Below, piece by piece: positions 54,491-63,590 of a DNA stretch of 64,000 bases. The DNA is from an uncultured Chlorobiaceae bacterium (GTDB lineage Bacteria; Bacteroidota; Chlorobiia; Chlorobiales; Chlorobiaceae): the NCBI GenBank assembly GCA_903820085.1, contig CAIJGA010000020.1:36837-100836 (forward strand), read 5' to 3'. Position numbers and translations under genes: made by a program. The notes under the pieces were generated by a model. That model saw only the letters and a list, made by a program, of their open reading frames with translations, made no database searches and had not been told where the DNA came from. How positions within the stretch are numbered: the stretch's first letter is position 1; the number at the start of each line of letters is the position of its first letter.

Positions 54491-55312
54491 ATGCTAAAAC
54501 TTAAGGCATTAGTAAAAAATTGGATACCGCCAATCGCTCTGCATGCCATGCAGTCTTTACGAAGTCCTCGAATTGTTTTTGAAGGCGATTTCGCAAGCTG
54601 GGAAGAAGCTGCCGTAAAATGTTCCGGCTATGACGCTGATAATATTTTGGCCAAGGTGTTGGATGCCACTCTTAAAGTTAAGCGTGGGGAGGCGATTTTC
54701 GAGCGTGATTCGGTACTTTTCGATAAAACAGAATATGCATGGCCCGTTTTAGCTGGTTTGATGTGTGCTGCATCACGGAGCAACGGTGTTCTGAATGTGT
54801 TGGATTTTGGCGGTGCGTTGGGCAGCAGTTATTTCCAGAATCGCATGTTTTTGAAAGATTTGCCAGAGGTGCGCTGGAATGTGGTGGAGCAGGCACATTA
54901 TGTTAAAGCGGGGCAGGAACATATTCAAGATAAACACCTACGGTTCTATTCGACGATTGATGCTTGCGTGGAGGAGAACCGCCCGAATGTGGTATTATTA
55001 TCGAGTGTGTTGCAGTACATGCCAGATACAACTACTTTTTATAATGATATTTGTGCATTAGGATGCGGGACAATTATTCTTGATCGCATAATTGTTAATT
55101 CAACAGAAAGTGACAGGATTTATGTGCAACATGTCCCCTCATCAATATATTTGGCAAGTTACCCCTGTCGCTCATTATCCGAAAAACATCTAATTAATTC
55201 AATTTCCAAGAATTATAAGCTTAAAGCATCATTTGATTCTTTAAGCTTCCCTGCTTTATCTTTTATTAAGTCAGAATTTAAGGGTTACATTTTTCACAAG
55301 GAATATTTATGA
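54491..55312 (+). CDS. Putative methyltransferase of the TIGR04325 type
   Basis: A 273-residue protein resembling the TIGR04325 group of glycan-locus methyltransferases. It has FEGDFASWEEAAVKCSGYD near residue 35, FERDSVLF, VLDFGGALGSSYFQN (modified motif I) and NVVLLSSVLQYM. The family is named as putative methyltransferase from its fold; activity is unproven. It overlaps the next gene as ATGA. The first two thirds are less A+T-rich than the last third. Confidence 0.8.
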   Translation: MLKLKALVKNWIPPIALHAMQSLRSPRIVFEGDFASWEEAAVKCSGYDADNILAKVLDATLKVKRGEAIFERDSVLFDKTEYAWPVLAGLMCAASRSNGVLNVLDFGGALGSSYFQNRMFLKDLPEVRWNVVEQAHYVKAGQEHIQDKHLRFYSTIDACVEENRPNVVLLSSVLQYMPDTTTFYNDICALGCGTIILDRIIVNSTESDRIYVQHVPSSIYLASYPCRSLSEKHLINSISKNYKLKASFDSLSFPALSFIKSEFKGYIFHKEYL

Positions 55313-56262
55313 AATCAATTTTAGAAAAAGTTTTTCAACATCCTGTGTTATTGGCTAAGCCTCCGGTCTTAATAGATGTTGGAGCTTCTGGTGGCTTGCC
55401 TTTGGAGTGGAGATTAATTGCACCATATTCTATTTGTGTTGCATTTGATGCTGATACACGAGATTTTTGTGTTTCAGAATCAGAGAATAAAGGGTATAAA
55501 AAACTTTATTTAATCAATCGAATTTTAGCATCACATTTAGCCGATGAAGTTAATTTTTATTTAACAAAATCACCTCACTGCTCAAGTTCGCTAAATCCTG
55601 ATGATAATGCGTTGAAAGCATGGGCTTTCTGTAGGTTGTTCGACGTTGAAAGGGTTGTAACGATGTCAGCACTTGACTTGAAAAGAGCGCTTGCAACTAC
55701 AAATATAGAATACATTGACTGGTATAAATCAGATTCACAAGGGACTGATTTGCGGATTTTTGAAGCACTTCCGATTGATACGATTGAAAAAATAATTGTT
55801 GCTGAATTTGAACCTGGTATTATTGATGCGTATCATGGTGAAGATAAGCTTTATCAACTCATGGGATATATGGATAAAAAACCATTTTGGGTTACTGGTA
55901 TGCAAATAAAAGGATCGCATAGAATTGATCAGGATGATTTTTTAACTCTTAATGCGTTACAGCGGAAAAGTATAGGATCATTCTTAAAAACTGCTCCTGG
56001 ATGGTGTGAGATTTCATACTTAAATACTTTTGAGAACAATATGGGACTACGCGAATACTTGTTAGCTTGGGTATTTTCAAGTATTAAAAAAGAGTATGGG
56101 TTTGCTTTACACCTTGCTAAATTAGGTAGAAAAAAATTTAATGAACCATTATTTGATGCAATGAGCTTGGCATCTCATAAATCATTGTCTAAAGGCTATC
56201 ACAATATTGCTGCACGGGTTGTTAATAAAATAGTCACTATGATTTTGAAGTGGAAAAAGTGA
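55309..56262 (+). CDS. FkbM-like methyltransferase
   Basis: A 317-residue protein. VLIDVGASGGLPLEWR near residue 20, FDADTRDF, and the block IDWYKSDSQGTDLRIFEAL near 145 follow the FkbM-family order (DVGA..., D-x-Q-G). The C-terminal 90 residues extend beyond the usual domain and include Lys-rich helices. It overlaps the preceding gene as ATGA and the next as GTGA, so three genes are coupled. It may O-methylate a sugar. Confidence 0.8.
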   Translation: MKSILEKVFQHPVLLAKPPVLIDVGASGGLPLEWRLIAPYSICVAFDADTRDFCVSESENKGYKKLYLINRILASHLADEVNFYLTKSPHCSSSLNPDDNALKAWAFCRLFDVERVVTMSALDLKRALATTNIEYIDWYKSDSQGTDLRIFEALPIDTIEKIIVAEFEPGIIDAYHGEDKLYQLMGYMDKKPFWVTGMQIKGSHRIDQDDFLTLNALQRKSIGSFLKTAPGWCEISYLNTFENNMGLREYLLAWVFSSIKKEYGFALHLAKLGRKKFNEPLFDAMSLASHKSLSKGYHNIAARVVNKIVTMILKWKK

Positions 56263-57254
56263 GTTTCTATAAATGGAAAAAAGTCTTGATTACCGGAGGT
56301 CTTGGTTTCATCGGCTCCAATCTTGCCCGAGCTTTAGTGGCCCAAGGCGCAAAGGTGACGCTTGTTGATAGTCTCATACCGCAATATGGGGGTAATCCAT
56401 TCAATATTGATGATATCCGTGACAAGGTAACGGTTAACGTGTGCGATATTCGCGACCCTTTTGCAATGGCTTATTTGCTTCGGGATAAGGATTATCTCTT
56501 CAATCTTGCCGGTCAAACCAGCCATGTAGATTCCATGGATGACCCGCAGACCGATTTGGATATCAATGCGGCGGCTCAGCTTTCCATTCTTGAGGCTTGT
56601 CGCAAGGTCAATACTGGAATAAAAATTGTTTTTGCCAGCACACGCCAGCTTTACGGTAAGCCGTCATATCTGCCTGTGGATGAAAAGCATCCAATCCGGC
56701 CAGTGGATGTAAATGGTATCAATAAACTGGCAGGGGAGTGGTATCATTTGCTCTATAACAACGTTTATGGTATTCGTGCTTGCGCATTACGACTAACAAA
56801 TACCTATGGTCCCGGAATGCGGGTTAAGGATGCGCGGCAAACATTCCTGGGTATTTGGGTACGTTTGTTGATTGAGGGTAAACCAATCAAAGTTTTTGGT
56901 GATGGCCTGCAATTGAGAGACTTCAATTATGTCGATGATTGTGTGCAGGCACTGATGATTGCTGGAGCCAGTGAAACCGCAAATGGTAAGGTATATAATA
57001 TAGGCAGTTCAGAGGTGGTCGGGTTAAAGGCATTGGCCGAGATAATGATTGATCTCGGATACGGTGGTTCTTTTGAACTGATTCCTTTTCCTCCAGAGCG
57101 CAAGGCAATTGATATTGGCGATTATTACAGCGATTTTTCAATGATCAACCAAGAGTTAGGTTGGGAACCAAAAGTTTCTTTGAGAGAAGGGTTGGCGCGG
57201 ACAATGGCTTATTACCAAGAGCATTATCAGAATTATTGGGAGAGTGAAGCATGA
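56259..57254 (+). CDS. Nucleotide-sugar epimerase/dehydratase-like SDR lacking the catalytic Tyr
   Basis: An extended SDR of about 331 residues, with LITGGLGFIGSNLA for the cofactor, FASTRQLYGKPSYLPVDE, and LRLTNTYGPGM. Where the family has Tyr-x3-Lys, the sequence reads NGINK, so Asn replaces Tyr while Lys is kept. The same change occurs in a subgroup of glycan-locus proteins that I recall, so it is probably not an error, but the reaction is unclear. Start GTG at 56259 (GTGA overlap) or 56250. It overlaps the DegT gene as ATGA, and the two likely act in one amino-sugar pathway. Confidence 0.8.
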   Translation: MSFYKWKKVLITGGLGFIGSNLARALVAQGAKVTLVDSLIPQYGGNPFNIDDIRDKVTVNVCDIRDPFAMAYLLRDKDYLFNLAGQTSHVDSMDDPQTDLDINAAAQLSILEACRKVNTGIKIVFASTRQLYGKPSYLPVDEKHPIRPVDVNGINKLAGEWYHLLYNNVYGIRACALRLTNTYGPGMRVKDARQTFLGIWVRLLIEGKPIKVFGDGLQLRDFNYVDDCVQALMIAGASETANGKVYNIGSSEVVGLKALAEIMIDLGYGGSFELIPFPPERKAIDIGDYYSDFSMINQELGWEPKVSLREGLARTMAYYQEHYQNYWESEA

Positions 57255-58354
57255 TTTTGATGAATGATTTCAAGGCCGAAACGGTAGCTTTACGTGAATC
57301 TATGCTTGATGCGACCCGTAGGGTGCTGGATTCAGGCTGGTATGTGCTTGGTAATGAGGTGCTGGCTTTCGAACAACTATGGGCAACAGCATGTAGTGTT
57401 GCCTATGGAGTTGGAGTAGGTAATGGAATGGATGCCATTGAGATAGCCCTTCGAGCACTTGATATCGGCCCGGGTGATGAAGTTATTACGACTCCAATGA
57501 CGGCATTTGCCACGGTACTTGCCATTATACGTTCTGGGGCAACCCCGGTACTTGCTGATATTGACCCCCGAACCGCCTTGCTATCGATTGACAGTGCAGC
57601 GCGTTGCGTATCTAAAAATACAAAAGCGGTATTACTCGTGCATCTTTATGGGCAGGTTCGCTCAATGGTTGCATGGCAGTCGTTTTGTGAAGGGGCTGGC
57701 ATTAAATTGATTGAGGATTGCGCTCAGGCCCATTTAGCTACATTGAATGGTAAGGTGGCCGGCAGTTTCGGAGTGGCAGGTGCGTACAGCTTTTACCCGA
57801 CAAAAAACCTTGGTGCTGCCGGGGATGCCGGCATGTTGGTTACCGGCGATGAGCTATTGGCCAATCGAGCTAAATGTTTGCGTAATTATGGTCAAAGTGT
57901 GCGTTACCATCATCCTGAAATAGGCATGAACAGCCGCCTTGATGAACTCCATGCTGCCATGCTGTCAGAGCGTTTGAAATGGCTACCTGAGTTTACCGGT
58001 CGCCGCCGGCAGGTTGCCGCATTGTATCGTTCAGGCATTCAGAATGCTGCAATTGGGCAGCTTGTTTCCCCTGAAGCAGATTCTGCGCATGTTTATCACC
58101 TCTACGTAATCACTTGTGAGCAGCGGGATGCTTTACAGGCTCATCTTCATGAGCGAGGTGTACAGTCGCTCATCCATTATCCCGTTCCAGTGCATTATCA
58201 GGCGCCATGTAGAGATATTAAAATGGATGCTATGGGTCTCCATGCCAGTGAACTACATGCCGATACCTGCCTTTCGCTTCCCTGTCACCCTCAGATGTCC
58301 GATGATGATATCATGCAGGTCATTGATGCGGTAAACCTTTTTTGTGTAAAGTAA
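57251..58354 (+). CDS. DegT/DnrJ/EryC1-type sugar aminotransferase
   Basis: A 367-residue PLP-dependent aminotransferase. The PLP lysine is K185 in AYSFYPTKNLGAAGDAG, and GVGNGMDAIEIAL, EDCAQAH and NSRLDELHAA are family motifs. The sequence is closest in style to FdtB/QdtB-type 3-aminotransferases acting on dTDP-3-keto-6-deoxyhexoses, but no matching dTDP-sugar genes are seen here. In contrast to the DegT-fold dehydratase at 15868, the catalytic Lys is intact. Overlaps both neighbours (ATGA and TAATG). Confidence 0.88.
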   Translation: MILMNDFKAETVALRESMLDATRRVLDSGWYVLGNEVLAFEQLWATACSVAYGVGVGNGMDAIEIALRALDIGPGDEVITTPMTAFATVLAIIRSGATPVLADIDPRTALLSIDSAARCVSKNTKAVLLVHLYGQVRSMVAWQSFCEGAGIKLIEDCAQAHLATLNGKVAGSFGVAGAYSFYPTKNLGAAGDAGMLVTGDELLANRAKCLRNYGQSVRYHHPEIGMNSRLDELHAAMLSERLKWLPEFTGRRRQVAALYRSGIQNAAIGQLVSPEADSAHVYHLYVITCEQRDALQAHLHERGVQSLIHYPVPVHYQAPCRDIKMDAMGLHASELHADTCLSLPCHPQMSDDDIMQVIDAVNLFCVK

Positions 58355-59295
58355 TGGAGCACTTTGTAACTTTGTTTGATAGCCTGTTTCTTCCACAGGG
58401 CTTGGCATTGCATAGGTCAATGGAACGGCATATACAAAAGTATACCTTATGGATATTGTGCGTGGATGATGTTGCCTATGATGTGTTGCTTACTTTGGCG
58501 ATGCCGAATGTGCGACTCTTGGAATTGGCAAAGCTGGAAACTGCTGAACTGTTACGGGTAAAACAGGACCGCACCATTGCTGAATATTGCTGGACGCTCA
58601 CGCCTTTTGCTCCTCGTTTTGTTTTTGATGCGGATTTGAGCGTTTTCCGGGTGACCTATGTTGACGCTGATTTATGGTTTCGTAAGAATCCGGCAGCGAT
58701 CTTTTGCGAATTTGAGGAATCAGGAAAACAGGTATTGATTACTGATCACGCTTATGCACCAGAGTATGATCAATCGGCCACTTCAGGTCAGTATTGCGTG
58801 CAGTTCATGACCTTTACCCGTGAGGGGGGGGAAGCGGTTCGGAAATGGTGGGAAGAGAAGTGTGTTGAGTGGTGCTACGCAAGGATGGATGACGGTCGGT
58901 TTGGTGATCAGAAGTATTTGGACGACTGGCCGGAACGATTCTTGGATTCCGTTCATGTCTTGGATCATCAGGATTTGATGCAGGCTCCATGGAATGCCAG
59001 CAGGTTTCCTTATAGCCGTGCAGTGGCTTACCATTTTCATGGATTGCGGTTGATTGAGGGTGGTCGGGTTTTGCTTGCCCCGAATTATTCTTTGCCAAAG
59101 GCTGTTGTTGAAAATGTTTATAAAGTCTACCTGCAGGATTTCGCTTACGCTATACATAACTTGAAAGAAATCAGCTTTGATGTACGGGTCCAGGCAGCGA
59201 AGCCTGGTCTTTTGTCATGGCTAAAAGCTATGTTACGTTTGCCGTATCAGAATCTTTGGCGTTTATGGGTGAATCGAGTATTGGCGTTATCTTAA
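58354..59295 (+). CDS. Putative GT-A glycosyltransferase (GT8-like)
   Basis: A 313-residue protein. It begins HFVTLFDSLFLPQGLALHRS, has YVDADLWF as the metal-binding DxD, and GRFGDQKYLDDWP and YHFHGLR near the C-terminus, in the manner of nucleotide-sugar transferases of the GT8 type. The ATG at 58354 shares a base with the preceding stop. A G8 tract (58824-58831) lies in frame at REGGEA. Donor unknown. Confidence 0.8.
   Translation: MEHFVTLFDSLFLPQGLALHRSMERHIQKYTLWILCVDDVAYDVLLTLAMPNVRLLELAKLETAELLRVKQDRTIAEYCWTLTPFAPRFVFDADLSVFRVTYVDADLWFRKNPAAIFCEFEESGKQVLITDHAYAPEYDQSATSGQYCVQFMTFTREGGEAVRKWWEEKCVEWCYARMDDGRFGDQKYLDDWPERFLDSVHVLDHQDLMQAPWNASRFPYSRAVAYHFHGLRLIEGGRVLLAPNYSLPKAVVENVYKVYLQDFAYAIHNLKEISFDVRVQAAKPGLLSWLKAMLRLPYQNLWRLWVNRVLALS
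58824..58831 (+). repeat. Poly-G tract, 8 G, in a glycosyltransferase gene
   Basis: Eight G residues in the GT8-like gene, currently in frame. A one-base slip would truncate the enzyme. Confidence 0.9.
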
Positions 59296-59332
59296 GGATA
59301 CATGTAGCAGATGCAACTCTTATCGATAAAGA

Positions 59333-59482
59333 TATCAAACAAATAAGCTTGAGTCACAAGTCGAAATATTAGGCATTGTGTCTACTGGAGACATGCGAGG
59401 CCTCTATGAAAACGCAATGGCTGTAGTCAATGACCGTCTATTTCGGCAGCCAACGTGTCCGGAGTGTTTGCTCTTTCCGTAG
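59333..59482 (+). pseudogene. Degenerate glycosyltransferase remnant
   Basis: A frame open for 50 codons contains VEILGIVSTGDMRGLYENA and MAVVNDRLF, which resemble the donor domain of GT4 enzymes, then ends in a stop. Sequence around it (59296-59644) has no start, no complete domain and several stops. The stretch from 59455 to 59637 is an open frame of 60 codons without a recognisable family. This 349-bp gap thus holds gene debris. Confidence 0.45.
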
Positions 59483-59644
59483 GGGAGCATGCAGGAAAAA
59501 AAGCAGTCGATCTCGGATTTATGATTGCAAGCGGCGGGCTCTCCAAAGTCTCATCGGTTACCGATGCCTTAAGCGCGATACTTGAAACGGGAAAGGGGGT
59601 TGCGAATGATTCAGGTCGTATTTGCAGCGAAGGATAAAAAATGA

Positions 59645-60607
59645 GTGAATAAATCACAATACATGTATAAAAAAATACTGATAACAGGTGGCGCCGGCTT
59701 CCTTGGTTCACACCTTTGCGAGCGCCTTTTAAAGGAGGGTAATGAGGTCATCTGTGTCGATAACTTTTTTACAGGCAGCAAGGAAAATATAGCGCACTTG
59801 CTTGGTAAACCCTATTTTGAGGTTATTCGCCATGATGTCACTTTCCCACTCTATTTGGAGGTCGATCAGATTTACAATCTTGCATGTCCTGCAAGTCCAG
59901 TTTACTATCAGCATGACCCGGTGCAAACAACGAAAACTAGTGTGCATGGGGCCATTAACATGCTTGGACTTGCAAAACGACTGAACGCTCGTATTCTGCA
60001 AGCCTCAACCAGCGAAGTTTATGGTGACCCGGAAGTGCATCCACAGACTGAAGACTATTGGGGAAAGGTTAACCCCATAGGCATTCGAAGTTGCTACGAC
60101 GAAGGCAAACGCTGCGCCGAAACCCTCTTTTTCGATTATCAACGCCAGCACAATCTGGATATCAAAGTAGTGCGGATATTCAACACCTATGGCCCACGGA
60201 TGCTCCCTAATGATGGGCGCGTTGTCAGTAACTTTATTGTCCAGGCACTAAAGGGCGAAGAGATCACCATCTATGGAGATGGCAGCCAGACACGAAGTTT
60301 CTGCTATGTTGATGATCTTATTGAGGCTATGCTGCGCATGATGGCTACACAAGAGGGTTTCACAGGCCCGGTTAATATTGGCAACCCTTGTGAATTCACC
60401 ATGCTGGAACTGGCCGAAAAGGTTATTGCTCTCACAGGCAGTCAATCTAAACTGGTCTATTGTCCCCTGCCATCAGATGATCCTCGCCAAAGGCAACCTG
60501 ATATATCGCTTGCGCGGCAAGAGCTTGGCTGGGAACCGAAAGTCAATCTTGAAGATGGCTTGAAGAGCACCATCGCTTACTTCAGAAACAAGTTAAAGGA
60601 AAACTGA
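59645..60607 (+). CDS. UDP-glucuronate decarboxylase (UDP-xylose synthase)
   Basis: A 320-residue extended SDR with [18 protein letters not shown], the [18 protein letters not shown] block, [14 protein letters not shown] and the catalytic YDEGKR (Tyr-x3-Lys). These are the signature of UDP-glucuronate decarboxylase, which makes UDP-xylose. Start GTG at 59645 or ATG at 59663. No UDP-glucose dehydrogenase gene is in the window, so UDP-GlcA must come from elsewhere. A glycosyltransferase follows after 4 bp. Confidence 0.94.
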   Translation: MNKSQYMYKKILITGGAGFLGSHLCERLLKEGNEVICVDNFFTGSKENIAHLLGKPYFEVIRHDVTFPLYLEVDQIYNLACPASPVYYQHDPVQTTKTSVHGAINMLGLAKRLNARILQASTSEVYGDPEVHPQTEDYWGKVNPIGIRSCYDEGKRCAETLFFDYQRQHNLDIKVVRIFNTYGPRMLPNDGRVVSNFIVQALKGEEITIYGDGSQTRSFCYVDDLIEAMLRMMATQEGFTGPVNIGNPCEFTMLELAEKVIALTGSQSKLVYCPLPSDDPRQRQPDISLARQELGWEPKVNLEDGLKSTIAYFRNKLKEN

Positions 60608-60611
60608 CCAC

Positions 60612-61568
60612 ATGCAGAGTGCAGTACTTTTTCTTGTTTTTAATAGACCCGATACTACCCGACAAGTTTTTGAGGCTATCCGCGCAGCAAAACCTCCACG
60701 CCTTTATGTTGCTGCCGACGGACCACGACAAAATCGGGAAGGGGAGTTTGAGCGGTGCGAAGAAGTTAGAAGAATAGCAACAACCGTTGATTGGCCTTGT
60801 GAGGTGAAAACGCTTTTTCGCAATAAAAATCTTGGATGCAAGCTTGGGGTATCGGGCGGCATCAACTGGTTTTTCGAGAATGAAGAAGAGGGTGTTATTC
60901 TTGAGGACGATGTCCTGCCCATTCAGAGCTTCTTTGAGTATTGCGATGAATTGCTGGAACGATATCGTAATGACCCGAAAGTTGGGGTGATAAGCGGATG
61001 CAATCTTGTTTCAAAACGCTTTACGCCTTCGGAAAGCTATTTCTTTTCTCGGTACAATCATGTCTGGGGTTGGGCAAGCTGGCGTCGGGCATGGCAGCAC
61101 TACGATGTTACTATGCACAATTGGCCTGAGTGGCGGGATAAGGGTGGATTAAAATCAATCTCGGACGGTAATAAGTTATTTGAATCATACTGGATATCCG
61201 TCTTTGATAATGCTTATCGAGGAGGTATAGATACATGGGATTATCAATGGACTTACAGTTGCTGGTATCAAGGAATGGTTACCGCTTTACCTGCCCATAA
61301 CCAGACTTTTAATCTCGGCTTTGGTCATCCCGAAGCAGTTCATACCACAGGCGATGCGCCTGATTGTATTCTAAAGAGCATTCCGGAATCATTGACAATT
61401 CCCTTGCGGCATCCTTTTGATATTGAGCGCTCATTAGTGGCAGATGATACGATTGATAGACTTATTTTTAGAATAACCAGAATAACATTAATACGACAAC
61501 GCATTTTGCGAATACCGATGATTGGTAACTTGCTGAAAGAAAGTAAACGTCTTGTAAAGAATGCATAA
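60612..61568 (+). CDS. Glycosyltransferase, GT-A type
   Basis: A 318-residue glycosyltransferase. It begins AVLFLVFNRPDTTRQVFEAI, has YVAADGPR, NLGCKLGVSGGINWFFENE and the acidic metal site VILEDDVLP. The WGWASWRRAW block near residue 150 is typical of a family of sugar transferases in LPS loci. It may transfer xylose from the preceding gene's product, which is inference from position only. Confidence 0.85.
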   Translation: MQSAVLFLVFNRPDTTRQVFEAIRAAKPPRLYVAADGPRQNREGEFERCEEVRRIATTVDWPCEVKTLFRNKNLGCKLGVSGGINWFFENEEEGVILEDDVLPIQSFFEYCDELLERYRNDPKVGVISGCNLVSKRFTPSESYFFSRYNHVWGWASWRRAWQHYDVTMHNWPEWRDKGGLKSISDGNKLFESYWISVFDNAYRGGIDTWDYQWTYSCWYQGMVTALPAHNQTFNLGFGHPEAVHTTGDAPDCILKSIPESLTIPLRHPFDIERSLVADDTIDRLIFRITRITLIRQRILRIPMIGNLLKESKRLVKNA

Positions 61569-61680
61569 ACTAAAGGTTTTTGGTCAGTTTTTGAATAACT
61601 AAATGGCTATATGTGAGAAGGGAAATTAGGCCGATATCTATGCTTGTGGACTTTTTAAGCGAAATAAAGCGGATTAGCAC

Positions 61681-62463
61681 ATGCCATATAAAATAGAAAA
61701 TTGCAGAGTATGCGGAGCCGTAACAGATTATTTGTGGAATGGGCAGTTGCTGGATTTGAAAACTATACATTATTTTGAATGTCCAAATTGCGGTTACGTG
61801 CATACAGAATATCCTTATTGGCTTGAACGTGCATATTCTGAAGCTATAAATGATAGTGACACCGGTATTATGGCTCGTAATCTTGCCAATAGGAACATTG
61901 TTTTAGCAACTCTCTTTACATTGGGTCAACTTGATGAACGAGTTATCGATTGTGCTGGCGGTTATGGTATTCTTGTCCGTTTATTACGCGATTTAGGGAT
62001 AGATGCATTCTGGTCTGATTTGTACTGTAAAAACCTTGTTGCGAGGGGCTTTGAGTATGCGACAGGTGTTGGTTGTGGCTTAGTGACTGCATTTGAATCT
62101 TTTGAGCATTATGTCAATCCTTCAGCTGAACTTGATCGTTTATTTGATATTTCGCCAAATGTTCTATTTTCAACCATAATTATTCCACGACCTACACCAA
62201 AGCAAACGGATTGGTGGTATTACGGAAGAGAGCATGGGCAGCATATTGGCTTTTTTCGTATAAAAACCTTAGAATATCTTGCGTCAAAGCATGGTAAATA
62301 TTTTATAAGTGATGGGCACTCCTATCATTTGTTTAGCGATATTCCTGTAAATCGAGTAGCTTGGAAAGTGCTTATAAAACTTAAAATTATATTTCCTGCT
62401 ATTTTGAGATTTAAATTACAGTCAAAAACCTGGCAGGATCATCTTGAAATGGCTAAAAATTAA
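61681..62463 (+). CDS. SAM-dependent methyltransferase with N-terminal zinc-binding motif
   Basis: A 260-residue protein. Cysteines in CRVCGA and CPNCGYVH form a small zinc-ribbon-like N-terminus. The SAM domain has VIDCAGGYGILVRLL (motif I) and TAFESFEHYVNP, then a strand STIIIPRP. This layout is found in methyltransferases of glycan loci. It has no close overlap with its neighbours (112 bp upstream, 65 bp downstream), so it may have been inserted as a unit. Confidence 0.83.
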   Translation: MPYKIENCRVCGAVTDYLWNGQLLDLKTIHYFECPNCGYVHTEYPYWLERAYSEAINDSDTGIMARNLANRNIVLATLFTLGQLDERVIDCAGGYGILVRLLRDLGIDAFWSDLYCKNLVARGFEYATGVGCGLVTAFESFEHYVNPSAELDRLFDISPNVLFSTIIIPRPTPKQTDWWYYGREHGQHIGFFRIKTLEYLASKHGKYFISDGHSYHLFSDIPVNRVAWKVLIKLKIIFPAILRFKLQSKTWQDHLEMAKN

Positions 62464-62528
62464 TAAATTGCGCATAGCTTTCGCGCTGAAGAGATTCTTG
62501 CTATTTATCACACATTGGCGAATCACAA

Positions 62529-63481
62529 ATGAACAATATCGCTTTGATTTGCGGGATAAGCGGGCAGGATGGTTCTTGGCTTGCTCAATTATTGCTCACT
62601 AAGGGTTACGAAGTATGGGGCACATCTCGTGATGCCCAAGGAAGTAGTTTTCCTAATCTCGTTCGATTGGGAATTCGTGATCGAGTAAGAGTGCTTTCGA
62701 TGGCTCCAGAAGACTTTCGGAGTATATTTGTGGCTCTTAAGCAGAGCAAACCCAATGAAGTATATTTTTTAGCAGGGCAGTCATCGGTCGGGCTCTCTTT
62801 CGAACAGCCAGCCGAGACTATGCAAAGTATCTCTTTAGGAACACTTAATATCCTTGAAGCTTGCCCCGGATGGTAGACTCACCAATAAAACTCTACCATG
62901 CAGGCTCCAGTGAGTGCTTTGGGGATACTGGTGGAGTTGCTGCTAATGAGCGAACCCCATTTCATCCTCGTAGCCCCTATGCTGTAGCAAAAGCCTCAGC
63001 ATTTTGGCTTGTCGATAACTACCGTGAAGCTTACGGCTTGTTTACCTGTAGCGGGATACTATTCAATCATGAATCGCCATTACGCCCAGAACGCTTTGTA
63101 ACCCAGAAAATTATTAGTACAGCTCGGCGTATTGCCAATGGGTCACCTGAAAAGTTGCAACCTGGCCGGCTTGATATTGCTCGCGACTGGGGATGGGCTC
63201 CTGAATATGTGGAGGCAATGTGGTTGATGTTGCAACAGGATTATCCGGAAGATTACGTAATAGCTACAGGCTATACACACTCACTGGAATCATTTGTTTC
63301 GATTGCTTTTGCAACATTCGGTCTAGATTGGCGAAAGCATGTTGAACAAAATCCGGATTTATTCCGACCAACAGATTTGATGCTAAGTAGTGCAGATCCA
63401 GGTAAGGCAAAAGTTAAACTTGGTTGGGAGGCTTGTTTTGGGCTCAATGAAGTTATAAAGGGGATGATCGACCAGTGTTAA
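62529..63481 (+). pseudogene. gmd: GDP-mannose 4,6-dehydratase-like gene with a frameshift
   Basis: Two frames, 62529-62876 and 62861-63481, together make one GDP-mannose 4,6-dehydratase-like protein of about 317 residues. The first has ICGISGQDGSWLAQLLL and VYFLAGQSSVGLSFEQP; the second has LYHAGSSECFGD, the catalytic region SPYAVAKASAFW (Tyr-x3-Lys) and FNHESPLRPERFVTQKI. The switch lies at a CCCC run near 62865; one extra base there would join the frames. Both halves are otherwise well conserved, so the break is recent, programmed or an assembly error. The product, GDP-4-keto-6-deoxymannose, would be the substrate of the ColD-like enzyme at 15868. Confidence 0.82.
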
Positions 63482-63590
63482 TATTGTGGATTGAAACAAA
63501 TGGCATTTCGCGGCTTTTAACGTATAACCATTATTCATTTTTTTTATACATCTTATAGTCTTAGTAAAAAACTTGATCCGACTACTTTAG

